DNA of 64,000 nt from Chamaecrista fasciculata (lineage: Eukaryota; Streptophyta; Magnoliopsida; Fabales; Fabaceae): the NCBI GenBank assembly GCA_003254925.1, contig QANZ01005178.1:8066-72065 (forward strand), given 5' to 3'. The position numbers and the translations under genes were made by a program. The notes under the pieces were generated by a model, which worked only from the letters and a program-made list of their open reading frames with translations, was not told the origin of the DNA and ran no database searches. Each line of letters starts with the position of its first letter. The first letter of the stretch is position 1. Shown here piece after piece: positions 12,843 to 28,628 of the stretch.

Positions 12843-15800
12843 GCTGCCCGAGAAGGTGCCTCACGATTGAGTTTCATTTAAAGAAGGAAATCGTTGTGAA
12901 TTTTAATGTTCTTATGTTTAGTTATTCTGATTTATCAGAATTGTTACTTTGTACCTTCTAAATAATCAAGTGAAACGAAATTCTGTATGCTTATTTGAGC
13001 TTAGCTTAAACCATATAATATATTATTATATTATATATATATATATCAGTGTACACTTTATTCTTGCACGTAGGAATTTTTCTTTCAATTTTTTTGTTAG
13101 GAAATTGATTGTATCATTTTTTTCCGGCGTGTTGACTCTGGACTTTAGTGTATTGGTGGGATGTTTGGTTTTCTTTCAACGTCTAACACAAATTGGACAG
13201 TGATTCCCACAGTGGTTTAAGCATATGATGATGAGTGATTTATAAATTTTCAACCTCTTTAGGTATTGGGGTGTTTGGTTTTCATTCAACCTCTTTAGGT
13301 ATAAATTTTCTTTTGGACACCACTTTTATAAACATGTCCTCTTGTACTCGCTTTTTAAACATATTTGGGGAAATTTGTGAAGCTTAGAAACATTGCCCTG
13401 AATTATAGAACCATCCTCAGAAACAAAGGTTTGAAGGCCATTGAATTGTAAAAATGCTTGGGGGTGTATTTGGCACATGGAAAGCAATGATAGCATGGGC
13501 AGTGTCCTAAACAGAGCATCTTGATTTCTTACTCGTAAGAGGACCGTTTTGGGGCCATGCGCTGTAGAATCGTCCTCGCTCATTGCTATATTTAAATGTT
13601 AGAGTTTTTATTTCTTTTGAAAAAATAGTTTCTATTTGGATTCATTATGGAACGTGGAAACTTGTGGCTATGAAGGGGTTACAGAGGAGGGAAAAAAAAT
13701 TGAAGTACGTATTTTTTTAATTGAAGCATCTTCTCATACTTTAATAACTTGTGTTTATATTCTTTTAATAAATGAAAATGGCATCTTCTCATACTTTAAT
13801 AAACATGTATTTTGTAAATGAGATAATATTATATGATTGAAGGGCCAGGAAAAAAAAAAAGCATTCCTGAATACTGTGGAGGTGGTTGGATAATATATTT
13901 ATTTGAGATAGCCCACAGTTTTAATTAGGAGTATATGGAAACAGAAAAGGAAACCTTGTACGACAGACAATTCAATTTAAGAGGAAGTTTTGCACGTTAG
14001 AGTGATGATGATGATGATTGATAAATGGTTAGAATGCGATGGATGAATGTAACCCCAATTATTATTCAAATAGGCATGGGAGAGGGTGACACATGTAAGC
14101 GTTGAAGGCGTCTAAAACTCGAAAGCAAAGTTAGTAGAAGACAGAATAAAAAAGAGATTATGTGTATAGGGTCGTTTTCACTTTTGAGTAGAATTATGGA
14201 AAATGAGAAAAAGAATATAATAGGGATGTATAATTAATGTTTTGTAGAAGCAGAGAGAGAAAAATAATAAAGAAGCTATAAGAAGAGGGAGAAGAAGAAG
14301 AAGAAGGTGCACCACAAAAAGAAAAGAAAGAAAGAAGCATAGCAGCAATTAGCAAGGAATTTTGGCCACAAGAAGTAGTCAGCCCACTATACGCCTCTAC
14401 TTTCTTTTTCTTCTTTTCTGTATACTCAACACTCAATTAAATAAGGCCACATTCATCAAATTCCCATTTCTAAATTATAATACCTATTTTAACAACGTGA
14501 CCATACTTGCTACTCATTCCATTCTATTACGTGTCAACGGAATTTGGTCAAATTTCAACTCTGTTTTTTCATGCTATTATATATGCCTTCAAACTTTGAC
14601 CAAATGTAAATACGATTTCAAACCTCTTCAAAGCTAAATAACCCTGAAAAAATCAAAATGACTATACTCTTTTTTGTCTTCCAACGACTTTATGAAAACT
14701 TCATGCCTAATTTTTCATTTTAGTTTTTCCAAAACTGTGACTCTCTTATTACTTTTTAATTTTTCTGAGCTGGAACTATTTGTTTGGATTTTTTGGGTCC
14801 TGCTTTGTTTTGTTTGTATATTTGTAGATTTTTTTTTCTGTATCCTTTAATTTAGTTTCCTGATTAACGGTATTATTTATCTGATTTAAAAGTTTAAACT
14901 AATTGATAAGTGCAGTTACCCGTGGTCATAATTAGAATAAAGTTATGTAAATAGTAAGACAAAAAATACACAAATCTTATCAAACCCTTAGTAACTTATT
15001 AACAGTATTTTATTTAAAAAAACTTTAAACTATCAGATTCTAGAATATCAGGAACTCTGTCCTGTTTATCTCTTCCTTAGTATTGTTAATTCCTACGTCA
15101 CATCAGGATTTTTTTTCCCATAGAAATAGGAACGATATTGAACAGAGAGATATTATCTTCTTTTTTAACAACTGACATATTATCATTGGAACAAATGGAA
15201 GTATGGAACCTTCAGATATTACTTTTTTATAAAGTCTAAGGTAATGTTTTAGTAAACATCATTCTCTTTTTATAACAAAAGAACAAAGAGGTTAATATAT
15301 TGAAATAAGAATTAGAAGCAAATTTCTGAACGAGGATAATAAAAAATCTTCACAAGTTCTTGAAGAGATAATTTTAAATAGGGAGGAGGGCGCCGGCCAG
15401 GCATGATTTGTTGTAAGAGTAAGAGAAAGAATGATGAATGTGGGTGTAACATGTAACATATATTATTTTAAGATGTAATCCAATTATCCAACTAACGAAT
15501 CTGAAAGTGAAGGAGAAGCTCCCACATATATGCTTTTTTGCTTATACATACATATATTTAAGTATTAAAAATGTGTCTTCTAATTCTAGACGATACATAT
15601 AATTATAATTATAAATGAACAAAAGAAGTACATTTACGAAATTGACCTTGATCACTGATAGGGACATATGAGTAATTGAGTACTGACAAATGAGAGAACT
15701 TTGAGGATTGTAGTTGAAGTGGCCGGTGGGTGCCAATGTGCCATCATCTCTCTGTCGTGCTTTGTGCATGCTACGTAGCATAATGAATTATATATCTCGT

Positions 15801-16462
15801 TTTAAAAAAGATTGCAAAAGTTTTATTAATGGTTCATATATATATGATTGTCCTTCTTTCTCATGACAAGAATAAAAAAAGAGTAAAGTTTCTTATAAAG
15901 ATTTTTTTATATAAATCTTCTATAGTACACTTTAAAAATAGAGAAAATATCAATAAGATCAACACGGACACTTTCTTATAATACACTACAAGAGATTTAA
16001 CTTTGATTTTTTTCCTAGATTGATGCAAGAACTTTGGCCAAATTTATATTATTATATATTATAGAAAATTAAATACTTTTTTACATAATAAAATTATAAG
16101 TTTTACACCTATTATATATATATATAATGTATAAAGTTTAAATATTACTCATAAACAATATAACTACTATAATCTTTATTTTATATTATTTTGTCTTACA
16201 AAGCAGGGAAATAAAAACTTGAATTTAAAAATTCAGTAAATTTGCATAAAAAAATATCTTATCGTACGAATTCCATGAAGCACGGATGAAACGCCTTCCA
16301 TCATCTAAGGGTTATTGTTGGGGCCGTTAAATTTGTTGTGGATCAACAACGGCTATCCCCCGTCGTCGACTTACTCCGTCTTTTTCGGGTTTCACGACGA
16401 ATTTCGCCGTTATAACCACTTTTCCAACTCATATGCTCTCTCAACTCGGTACCTTAGCTTGT
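12843..16462. other. Intergenic, mostly AT-rich
   Basis: The frataxin 3' UTR is at the left end. Bases 13326-13583 hold an 85-codon minus frame of ordinary composition that I cannot assign. Bases 14190-14400 are purine-rich on the plus strand. Bases 14640-16260 are AT-rich with TA runs (16110-16130) and no coding sequence. No RNA gene was recognised. Confidence 0.4.
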
Positions 16463-17066
16463 TCATCCAACATCTGCTGGACTCGGATTATCCTGTTACA
16501 CAAATCATAATTTCACATAGTAAGTCACAATCTCAAAATGTAAAGAAATTCAAACAAGAAAATGTGAGCTAGAAAAGAAATTAAACCTCAAGATTACGAT
16601 CGGTAGATGCACTACTCTGACGGCGTCGTTTTAAAGAAACTGTAAATTCTAATTCAGAAGTAGTATCTCTGTTGCCGTCGTCATCGCTGCTGGAAGAACT
16701 TGCAGGCGGTGGCGGTGTTGTTGTTGTAGAAGAGCACGGGAGTACTTGATTCTCGCCGTCGTCGTTGTCATCGCTGCTAAGATCGGAGTCTATGTCACTG
16801 TCATTGTCTCCTTCGCTCTCCTCCTCGCCGTCGAGGTTGATTCCGCCGTCACAATTGCGACACAGCGAAAACGTGTTGCCTAGGTTGGCGCCGGAGGCTT
16901 TCCACGGCGTCAGAGACTGGCAGGCATGGCATAAGAGAGTCCTCGAGTGCCTCGCTACCAAGAAATTTGCTCCGTGAACTCGGGCGTCGCAGTCCCAGCA
17001 CAAGCTAGCCTCGTCGGATTCGCAGTGAGTCCTCGCCGGATTCTTGCACAACTCACAGTTCATCAT
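16463..17066 (-). CDS. B-box zinc-finger protein, BBX28/BBX29-like
   Basis: Nuclear B-box protein, a class of transcriptional regulators in light and flowering pathways that often work by protein-protein contact. The main exon is 16581-17066 (161 codons before a stop). The B-box has its zinc ligands: C4, C7, C15, D18, C23, C26, H31 and H40. A second cysteine-rich segment follows (CHACQSLTPWKASG, then CRNC), typical of plant one-and-a-half-box members. The middle is acidic (Asp/Glu/Ser 80-110), then a low-complexity TTTTPPPP/SSSS stretch, then basic KRRR. No CCT domain is present. The last codons before the stop (GAG|GTTTAATTTC) look like a donor, and GTGTAACAG at 16493-16501 looks like an acceptor, which would replace the last residue with a 9-codon exon at 16463-16492; I am unsure which end is used. 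Start: tandem ATG-ATG at 17066. The BBX28/29 assignment rests on the CELC...WDCD...HGANFLVARH pattern. Confidence 0.85.
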
Positions 17067-18300
17067 CTTCGATCTTCTCGCGTCAAACTCTAAGGTAACG
17101 CTTCGTCTTCTATTTTTGTTTTTTTGTTTTCCTGTGTGTTTCTATATGATTTCTCCCTCTTTTACTATTCTTTCTCCTGGGCAACTAGGAAAGAAAGAGG
17201 CATAGGTGAAAGAAGAAGGTGAAGCAAATTAAATGGAACTTGCTAGAATTTATTATAAAAAGAAACCTCTATTTTCCACTCTATCCCCAAACTGACCTCA
17301 ACTAGACGAGCCATTTTCACAGCAATCCCTAATTTTATATTACTTTCCTTGCAATATTTAATGGTTAAAAAGTATAATATTTTAGTATTATTTTTTCCTT
17401 TATATAAAATTGAATAATGCTTAAAACGTAATTTCATCTTATCTTATTTAATGATAAATATGAATCCACAGATTATTAAATAAAATTTATTATTAATAAG
17501 TATCTTTGTCGCTCGAATGAGATTAGTCTTAGACCGTTACACGATTAGACGGGATACCTATAACTTAACCGAAATAAGTAGTAATTTATTTATTTCGTGA
17601 AAAATTAAATTAAAAGTGAGTAAAAGTTGACTCTAAGGAGTCAACTCATAATTTACAAAATTGTGAACGTGAGGGTCTTATTGGTCGGTACTTAATCTGT
17701 TATCTCTAAGTTCTTATGAAATCTGAAGGCATGTTCCGACTCTAGTGAGACCGAAGCTCAACTCATTTAATTTAATTTTTTTTACAGAAAAAAGTTAAAT
17801 TAAAAAATAATAATTGAGAGAAAAAATGAAAAAAAGAATTGAAAAAAGGAAAAGAGGAGGCATAGGAGTAGGGGGTTATAATTGCATTTTGACAGTGGGT
17901 AAGGATGATGTCCATGGGAATAGAGTTTGTGGTGTGTGGGGATGCCAGGTGTGCGCTGGTGAAGAAACAAGAGAGTTTGGGGGTTTGTGTGGTTGTTGTA
18001 ACATAATAATTCCTGCAGGATATTTCTTAGGGTGGTGAATTGCCAATTCTTGATCTCTTCTTGTCTACGTGGTACCTACGCATTTTCCAGATTCCGATTT
18101 GCTTACGTGGCTTTTCCTCATTCATTCCTACACTACACACACTCTACCATTTGCCTTTCCCATTTCCCTATGCGGCTATGCCTCACTCTCTCTCTCTCTC
18201 TCTCCTCCCTTCTTACTAAAATCAAAAAAATCTTCCTCCTCCTAACCTCACTCCACACTGGACCACATAAACTTCCAAACTTTATTACTATCATGTAAAA
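17067..18300. other. Upstream region of the B-box gene and intergenic sequence
   Basis: The B-box promoter should lie here on the minus strand; a TATA-like TTTATAATAAATT is readable around 17251-17263. A CT microsatellite lies near 18185-18210. No gene seen; the short frames at 17814-18298 lack recognisable features. Confidence 0.35.
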
Positions 18301-19003
18301 TGGTCAAAATCTCATTTTCATACTTCACTTATCTATAAATTTTTAATCAACAATAAATATTTATTTTAAATTTTTCTCAGTAAATTCACTTATTAGTATA
18401 ATATAAAATAAAAACCATCAACATCATATTTCGGACTAAGGTAGAACAAATGAAAAAAATATGAGAATCAAAATAGAAAAAAAAAAATGAAAGTTTAAAG
18501 ACTAAAATAAAATTGGCTAAAGTGCACTTTTGGTCCCATAACTTTTGCTAAAGTCTCAATTTGGTCCCATAACTTTTTTTGTTGCACTATTGGTCCCATA
18601 TCTTTTGCTAAAATTGCAAAATTGGTCCCGTGTTGCATTTTTGGTTCCATATCTTGGGGTCATGTTGTAGAATTGATCCTATATCTCTTGGCCAGGTTGC
18701 AGAATTAGTCACATATCTTAGGGTCAAGTGCGAAATTAGTCTCATATCTTCTTATCAGATGGGGCTGGTGGTGAAACTTTTTGCAAAGATATGGGACCAA
18801 TTTTGCAACTTGATCAAAAGATATGGGACCAAAAGTGACACGAGACCAAATTTGTAACTTTTTACAAAGATATGGGACCAAAAGTGCAACAAAAAAAGTT
18901 ATGGAACTAAATTAAAACCTAAACAAAAGTTATGGGACCAAAAATGCACTTTGACCAATAAAATTTATTCTATAGTTCATGGACCAAAATGAGGTTTTGG
19001 CTA
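18301..19003. mobile_element. Foldback element hosting a nested MITE
   Basis: The left end reads TGGTCAAAATCTCATTTT, and the right end, inverted, reads TAGCCAAAACCTCATTTT. Inner sequence (GACTAAGGTAGAACAAATG and onward to TAAAATAAAATT) belongs to the same loose family as the arms at 190-340 and 3770-3930. It is interrupted at 18515-18956 by a second element with its own target duplication. No transposase is visible. I could not find a clean target duplication for the outer element. Confidence 0.5.
18515..18956. mobile_element. Foldback MITE, 442 bp, 9-bp target duplication
   Basis: The ends are GGCTAAAGTGCAC and, inverted, GGTCAAAGTGCAT. The arms are arrays of the phrase 'ttggtcccataactttt' alternating with 'gttgca' and 'gtctcaa', in inverted orientation in the second half. 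An exact 9-bp duplication AATAAAATT flanks it (18506-18514 and 18957-18965). A 9-bp target duplication is the hallmark of Mutator-like transposition. It carries no protein, so it must be mobilised in trans. Related copies lie at 23217, 28061, 38161 and 39658. Confidence 0.85.
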
Positions 19004-20423
19004 ACTTATTCCCACGCGCTCCTCATGGCTGTGTTTTCAATTTATGATTCCAAGTCTCTTTCTCTTGCCTCTTCGCATGCTTCCATTTTATCTTTCTCAT
19101 TTTCTTTTGTAATTTTCTGCTTCAATCATTTCATGTGGCTGTCATTTTCGTACTGTTTTTTCTGCCATTCTTACTTCAACCATACGATATAATATTCGCA
19201 TTGTATATCGGCCAGGTTTAGCAGATTCCGAGATTGCAAAGTAGAGAAGGTCCATTCTTCCAAGGGTGTTACTTTTAAAAGCCCCTTTATATCACTCAGT
19301 GGCAAGATTATATATCTAAGGCTTGGTATGACTTTGCCGATGTGATTATCAGTAATCTCTATTTTCTTTAATATAAGCTGAGGTTATGTATTTTCCGAAC
19401 CGTGATTAATCTTTTCATCACATATTGAATTAGATCAACTTGTCTTTGAATTAGTTTGGGTTCAAAAATTTAGGCCCGTTGTAGTTTGGGTTCGATTGTG
19501 AGTTTTAAGACTTTGAGTCAACCCAACCCAGCCTATCGGCCCGCCAAAATAGATAATAAAAAATAAAATAATTCTTTTATATAGTTAATATTATATTTTG
19601 ATCTCTCAAATAATATTATTTTTATAATTTGGTTCATTCATAAATTTTTATTCTCATTTTAGTCATTTAAAAACAAATTGTGAATGATCAAACAACAACA
19701 AGCAAAGTCTTTTTACACTAAGTAGAGTCGGTTATATGAATCAACTAAACGCATTCTGTCTTTGTAAACGTTAATCATTAAGTTATTAATAGCAAATTGA
19801 TGGGTAAAAAAGTTTAACTGACCAAATAGAGAAAAATAAATATATAAAAAATAAAATAGTATGGGCGAACGTGCTAACCCAACCCAATCTGCCACTAAGG
19901 GTGTCAAAACGGGCTAATCTGCTCAAATCCATTACGGGCCACTTTTTAAACGGGGCAAGGCGGGACGACTAGTTTATAAACGAGTTCTATTTTAAATGCC
20001 GAGCCGCGGGCCAACACTAATGTTATTCGACTATATGACCAGACCAAATAACCCGGGTTTGTCTGTTCATGCGTGTCCAATAACCAACTGAAGCAAACAC
20101 GTTTTTTAATTGAAAAAAAAAAAGTAATTGCAAAAGAAGTAACTCTTAAATTTGTTTTTGGTGAAAAGTTCTTTTTCATTTTTGGCTTTACTGTTTCCTT
20201 TTTCGTCAAATCATGAATATATTCGTATAAAAAAAATATAATATATTGAGAAAGAGAGATGAGAGCAAATACACATCGAGCCCAAAGCAGGAAAGAACAA
20301 AGGGAGCCCAAACCATTAGGCGAACATTTTGACCCAAATTAACAACACCCTATTAAGTCCCCAGTAAAAGGAAACACACGAAGCAAGCAGAGACCATTCA
20401 CAAGTTCGAGTTTACTTTCTTTC
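19004..20423. other. Intergenic sequence with hAT-like GC-rich remnants
   Basis: Bases 19440-19550 and 19890-20060 carry phrases (GGGTTCGATTGTG, GGGTGTCAAAACGGGC, ACGGGCCACTTTTTAAACGG) of a kind common at ends of short hAT-type plant elements. I could not pair ends or find target duplications. No gene is supported; the 121-codon minus frame at 19946-20311 is judged accidental. Confidence 0.3.
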
Positions 20424-21155
20424 TTGTGTTTGTGGCCTGCATTGCATAATCCTTCTTTTCTCTTGTCTTGCTCTCTGCATTTGGCTTTTTCTTGTTTATT
20501 TTGTCCTAAAACATATTCTGCGTTCCGGTGTGAGACACTTGTGAAAGCTAAGAGTAGGTTTATTGGTTTGATTTCATTAATTTTTATTAAACATAGAAAA
20601 GTACAGATTAAATATGTTATTAGTATGATTTTAGTAAAAAGAAATTCATACTAATAACATATTTAAAAAAATCTCAATCCAGTTGATATTTAAAAGAAAT
20701 TTTACAATAAAAAACCCTAATAATAATGAAACTAAAAATTTCATACAATTGATATTCTCTAATGTCAATTTGATTTAAAATTAAAGATAAACGAAACTTT
20801 ATATGACTATATATATATATTATTAAAAATTCAATGGTGTTCGAAAATAAAATCCTTTCTTTTTTGGTACAACGAAAAATAAAATTCAAAACCAACTGCA
20901 TCTTCATATATATATATATATATATATATACCAGGGGCTTTGCGTGCCCTAACAGGCACGCAAATATGTATGTAAAATAAATAAGGGACTAAATTGTTAA
21001 CTTAGTAAAGAAAGAGAGACCAAATAGTTAATTTTCTCTTATTTTTAATTTTATAGACTATAGTTTTAAACATGGACGATCAGAAAGGAATGAAGCCATA
21101 TAATATAAGATATATATATATATATATTGTTTTGAAGACACTTATATTTCTTATA
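20424..21155 (+). repeat. First copy of the receptor-kinase 5' flank, interrupted
   Basis: Bases 20430-20930 match 21880-22260 in long runs (for example TGCATTTGGCTTTTTCTTG and CCTAAAACATATTCTGC). Bases 21123-21155 match the next part of that flank (TTTTGAAGACACTT.TATTTCTT). Sequence at about 20932-21110, starting with a GGGGCTTTGCGTGCCC block, separates the two parts and looks like an insertion. In copy 2 this flank leads into a kinase head; here it leads to nothing, so the gene once attached is gone. Confidence 0.6.
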
Positions 21156-21668
21156 AAAAGTAGGTTAAAATTTTATGTTGGTCCTCAAATTATAGAGTAA
21201 GTTTTATTTTGATTATCAAACTTTCACATTTATTCTGCTTTAATCCTTAAAATGTGATTTCATATATTTTTTGTCATTATTTATAAAGTAACATTCTTTT
21301 ACATTACATGTCATTAACAACGCAAAATCTGTCGTAAACATTTGGTTTGAATTTGAGTTTATTTTTCTATTAATTTTATATTACATGCCATTATAACAAC
21401 ACAAAATTTGTCGTTCACATTTGGTTAAAGAAAAAAGAAAAGGATAAAATTAATTTGGGTCTTTCATCCAATTCATTTGCGAGGTCATGCTTTTGGTCCT
21501 CTCTTGATCTCTTATGTAGTTTTGAGTTTTTGTGCATTGGTGGTCTTCGTTGGTTGTGGGGTGTGTTGCATTTGTCTCGTTTTGAGCGTCTTTCGGTAGT
21601 CCTTAATTTGAAAGAACATGTATGTTGGAGTTTATTTTGTTTCTTGTGACGTGACCTGCATTGCATAA

Positions 21669-21707
21669 TCTTGGAAACCGATACTACCTATCAGGAAGGT
21701 GTTATGT
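21669..21707 (+). pseudogene. 3' tail relic of an S-domain receptor kinase
   Basis: The stretch TGGAAACCGATACTACC, then TATCAGGAAGGT, matches the last codons of the kinase at 23.7 kb (27540-27567, encoding ETDTIYQEGR) with few changes. Nothing else of the kinase precedes it: 21160-21420 is repeat and 21420-21668 shows no kinase motif. It is read as the leftover end of a deleted tandem copy. It is short, so chance cannot be fully excluded, but its position just before the second copy of the gene flank supports the call. Confidence 0.6.
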
Positions 21708-21879
21708 AAACAAATAACTGTACTATCATTCACCACTAACAAAAGATTACAAATTTATTCTTCTCTATTTTCGCTTATAATAAGTACTCAAAAGAGGACC
21801 TGAATAGTACGTATTATTGCTCCCGATATTGGCTACAGTCAGTACAAAGCAAATAGGGGGAATGGATTGGATACTATCC

Positions 21880-22709
21880 CAATGTTGCATAATCTTTCTC
21901 CCTTCTTGTGTTGCTCTGCATTTGGCTTTTTCTTGTTTATTTTGTCCTAAAACATATTCTGCTTCTTAATCAATTTTCAAGTTTCAGAGTCAGACACTTG
22001 TGAAAGCTAAGAGTTGGTTTACTTTCACAATTTTTTTTTATTTTGATTAAAAATAGAGATTAAATATATTATTAGTATGAGTTTAGAATTTTCTTTTTCA
22101 CGAAACAACTAATGCATTTTCTTTCAAGCCTTGATACATAAAATTGATATTCTGTTAAATCAATTTGATTTTAAAAATAAAGATTAACAAAATTCTAATT
22201 TCATGTGACAAATAGATATGTTTAAAGTATTAAAAACTCAAAACCAACTACATCTTCATATATATTTTTTGAAGACACTTGTATTTCTTCCAAAAAAATA
22301 TTATTCACAAGGTGGACGGACTATTAAATAATTTGGCGAAGGGGAGGGATGATTCATGACTGGATGAGTAAGGACAAACAATGGGCAAAGACTTTGACTC
22401 AAGTGTTTCAGTCACTGCATCCTACATTTTATTAATTGGAAGATATAATAATTTAATCTCATGTGGATTGGCGTCATTGAAAGTTCTAAACTTATAGGCC
22501 TATGGAGTTTGGCATCATTGAAAGTTCCACTCTGGTAGGCCTATGGAATTTGTCTGTGTCTTGCAAAATATTTTTTTTATCTCCATATTGGAAAGAAATT
22601 TCTGTCTCTCCTTTATCTCCCTTCGATTTTCAACTCTAAGTGCAAAGGATTGGTTATATATTTCTCATTTATATTGTTAGCATGATGAATAGATTATTTT
22701 TCAAGTAAT
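21880..22709 (+). repeat. Second copy of the receptor-kinase 5' flank
   Basis: The left half (21880-22260) matches 20430-20930. The right half (22262-22690) matches 23370-23690, including GACTGGATGAGTAAGGACAA and GGCAAAGACTTTGAC. It also contains its own small internal duplication: CATTGAAAGTTC...TAGGCCTATGGA occurs twice at about 22476-22550. It leads directly into the kinase head relic at 22710. Confidence 0.75.
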
Positions 22710-22881
22710 ATGAGAATTGGTGCAGTTGTACGTTCTCTTCTCTTTCAGAGGCTGATTGATATGCTTATCTCAGCTACATTTGGCAGCAAATACTTTGAAG
22801 GCCAGTGAAAAGATTACTGGAAAAGTGGAAGACTAAGCTCAGAATCCCCTATAGTAGCTTTCTTGTTGACAAATTTCAGCC
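22710..22881 (+). pseudogene. Head relic of an S-domain receptor kinase, internally deleted
   Basis: From the ATG at 22710 to about 22816 the sequence matches the signal-peptide region of the gene at 23726 (GGTGCAGTTG..., then TTGATATGCTTATCTCAGC). At GATTACTGG the match jumps to sequence corresponding to about 24340-24405 of that gene (TGGAAAAGTGGAAGA, then TAGCTTTCTTGTTGACAAA). Roughly 500 bases of lectin-domain coding sequence are missing, and nothing after the S-domain start remains. The frame also differs from the intact gene in the leader. A dead copy. Confidence 0.85.
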
Positions 22882-23215
22882 AATCTATTAGGATTTAGAG
22901 TATCTCCCAACAACATTCATAGATCAAAACAAGTATATGAGAATGCGGAATATAGAGAAGAATAGATGAACACAAGCAATTTACCCTGGTTCGGTCAGTG
23001 TGACCTACATCCAGCCAAGAACAAGGAACTTCACTATAAAGAATATGAGAATACAATAACTTCATGAATGAATCGCCTTAAAACAACAGAGAGAAGATTA
23101 CAAGAATCTACTCCCGATATTAGCTACTTTATTAAATCCTTAACCACTAAGATATGCATATCCCCAATAATTAGCAACTAACTAAATACAAGTCACCTTA
23201 AAAGATTACATATCA
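22882..23215. other. Repeat-like sequence up to an assembly gap
   Basis: It contains a phrase (CCTGGTTCGGTC, then TGACCTACATCCA at 22985-23015) often found in non-coding parts of plant LTR elements; a related phrase lies near 730-760. It ends at an N (23216). No gene. Confidence 0.35.
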
Positions 23216-23216
23216 N

Positions 23217-23365
23217 AGTTATGGGACCAAAATTGCAACAAAAAAAGTTATGGGACCAAAATGAAACCTTTTTCATAGTTATGGGACCAAAATTGCAACA
23301 AAAAAAGTTATCGGACCAAAATGAAACCTTTGTCATAATTATGGGACCAAAAGTGCACTTAAGCC
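23217..23365. mobile_element. Half of a foldback MITE cut by an assembly gap
   Basis: Repeats of 'ttatgggaccaaaattgcaac' and 'ggaccaaaatgaaacc' ending in GTGCACTTAAGCC, the right end of the same family as 39658-40117. The left half is missing at the N (23216), so the element was probably collapsed or truncated in assembly. The open frame across it at 23221-23457 is an artefact of the repeat. Confidence 0.7.
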
Positions 23366-23369
23366 TATA

Positions 23370-23725
23370 TTTTTTAAAGACACTTGTATTTCTTCTAAAA
23401 AGTTTTTATTCACGGAGTGAGCTATTAAATTTGGCTAATGGGAGTGATGACTCATGACTGGATGAGTAAGGACAAACAATAGGCAAAGACTTTGACATAC
23501 GGGTTGGCCACTTGGCCTCATTGAAAGTTCCACTTTGGTAGGCCTATGGAATTTATCTGCGTCTTGCAAAAATTTTACTTTTCCTCCATATTAGAAAGAA
23601 ATGTCTTTCCTTTTTTCGTCCTTCGATTTTCAACTTTGATTGCATAGGTTGGATCATATATTTTTCAGGGTATATTGTTAGCATGATGAAGTGAAGAAGG
23701 GTTATACATATAATTAATAAAAATA
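23370..23725 (+). promoter_or_regulatory. 5' flank of the receptor kinase at 23.7 kb (third copy)
   Basis: This stretch repeats 22262-22709 with modest divergence and runs to the start codon at 23726, so it must contain promoter and leader. Because a MITE half ends at 23365, the proximal promoter is only about 360 bases from the transposon. I cannot mark a convincing TATA box. Confidence 0.5.
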
Positions 23726-27572
<3,847 letters not shown>

Positions 27573-28060
27573 TCATCAATCACGGATTTCAAGTTTAATT
27601 TGTAAAACTAAACTCTACATATAAAATATGTGAATTATATCCACATTCACGTAAATATGTATGAGTATGGAAGTGCACATGCGTACATGCATTTACATAC
27701 ACAAATGTGTGTATAAATAAGCATATGCTTGTACAAATACAAAACCCAAGTTAGTATATGAAAAAATTCATTCTCTTCTGAGTGTAGTATTAATAAAATT
27801 AATATATAAATGTAGTTGTTCCTAATATCATTCCTCACGCCTTTAAGAATATCTGTGGTTCTTGGATGTGCTATTTTCTTTGTGGTTGATGAAGTTAAAG
27901 ATAGACATTTTGCTTAAACATATTTAAAAGTTCAACGTGTAGAGAGATTTCACAGTCGCACTTCACAATCAAGCTCTCGTTCAATCAGTTCCATTCTCCA
28001 TATTTGTTATCAGAATATTATTTTATAATTTTCAGGCTCAAACTTGGTCATTTTTTTTTT
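27573..28060. other. 3' flank of the receptor kinase
   Basis: AT-rich, probably holding the 3' UTR and polyadenylation signals of the kinase ending at 27572. Nothing else recognised. Confidence 0.4.
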
Positions 28061-28468
28061 GTCAAAGGGCAAATTTGGTCCTATATCTTTTGGTAAGTTC
28101 TATTTGGACTGGTATTTTTTTTTGTTGCAATTTTAGTCCTATATCTTTGCAAATGGTTCCAATTTGATCTCACATCATTTTTTGTCCCATATCTTTTGGT
28201 TAGGTTGCAGAATTAGTCTCATGTCTTTACAAAAGGATCAATTAATTGATCCTTATACAAAGATATGAGGCCCTTCTGCATGTGATCCAAAGATATAGGA
28301 CCAATTCTATAATGACCAAAGATATGAGACCAAATCTGCAACAAAAAAAAGATATAGGACTAAATTGGGACCTAACCTAAAGATAAGGACAAAAACTGCA
28401 AAAAAAAAAAATATATGAGCAAATTGGAGACTAAGGAAAAGATATGAGCCCGAATTTGCACTTTAGCC
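28061..28468. mobile_element. Foldback MITE, older copy
   Basis: Inverted arrays of 'ggtcctatatctttt' and 'gatatgagaccaaat' with ends GTCAAAGGGCAAATT and, inverted, GGCTAAAGTGCAAATT. Flanks TTTTTTTTT and TATTTTTTT agree in 8 of 9 bases, but poly-T makes this weak. More diverged than the copies at 18515 and 39658. Confidence 0.65.
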
Positions 28469-28520
28469 TATTTTTTTATCCATGGTTATATAATCAATCA
28501 GAAAAAGTATCAGCACATTT

Positions 28521-28628
28521 TCTCAGTCACCAAGCAGAGGCACCCCCATATAATAGTGGATTAAGGTGAAAGATNTCTCAGTCACCAAGCAGAGGCACCC
28601 CATATAATAGTGGATTAAGGTGAAAGAT
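28521..28628. repeat. 54-bp duplication across a single N
   Basis: 28521-28574 and 28576-28628 are the same sequence (one C fewer in the second), with an N at 28575 between them. Most likely an unmerged contig overlap. Confidence 0.9.

Noticed and set aside
13326-13583. 85-codon minus frame (GPKTVLLRVRNQDALFRTLP)
   Set aside because: Looks protein-like in parts, but no conserved neighbour exons or domain; not enough to call a gene or relic.
14194-14436. Minus frame rich in Lys, Ser and Phe
   Set aside because: Product of a purine-rich low-complexity stretch.
19946-20311. 121-codon minus frame
   Set aside because: Low-complexity, hydrophobic-rich, and overlaps transposon-like sequence.
23221-23457. 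Frame with MGPKLQQKKLWDQNETF repeats
   Set aside because: Translation of the MITE arm; the repeats are DNA-level, not protein repeats.
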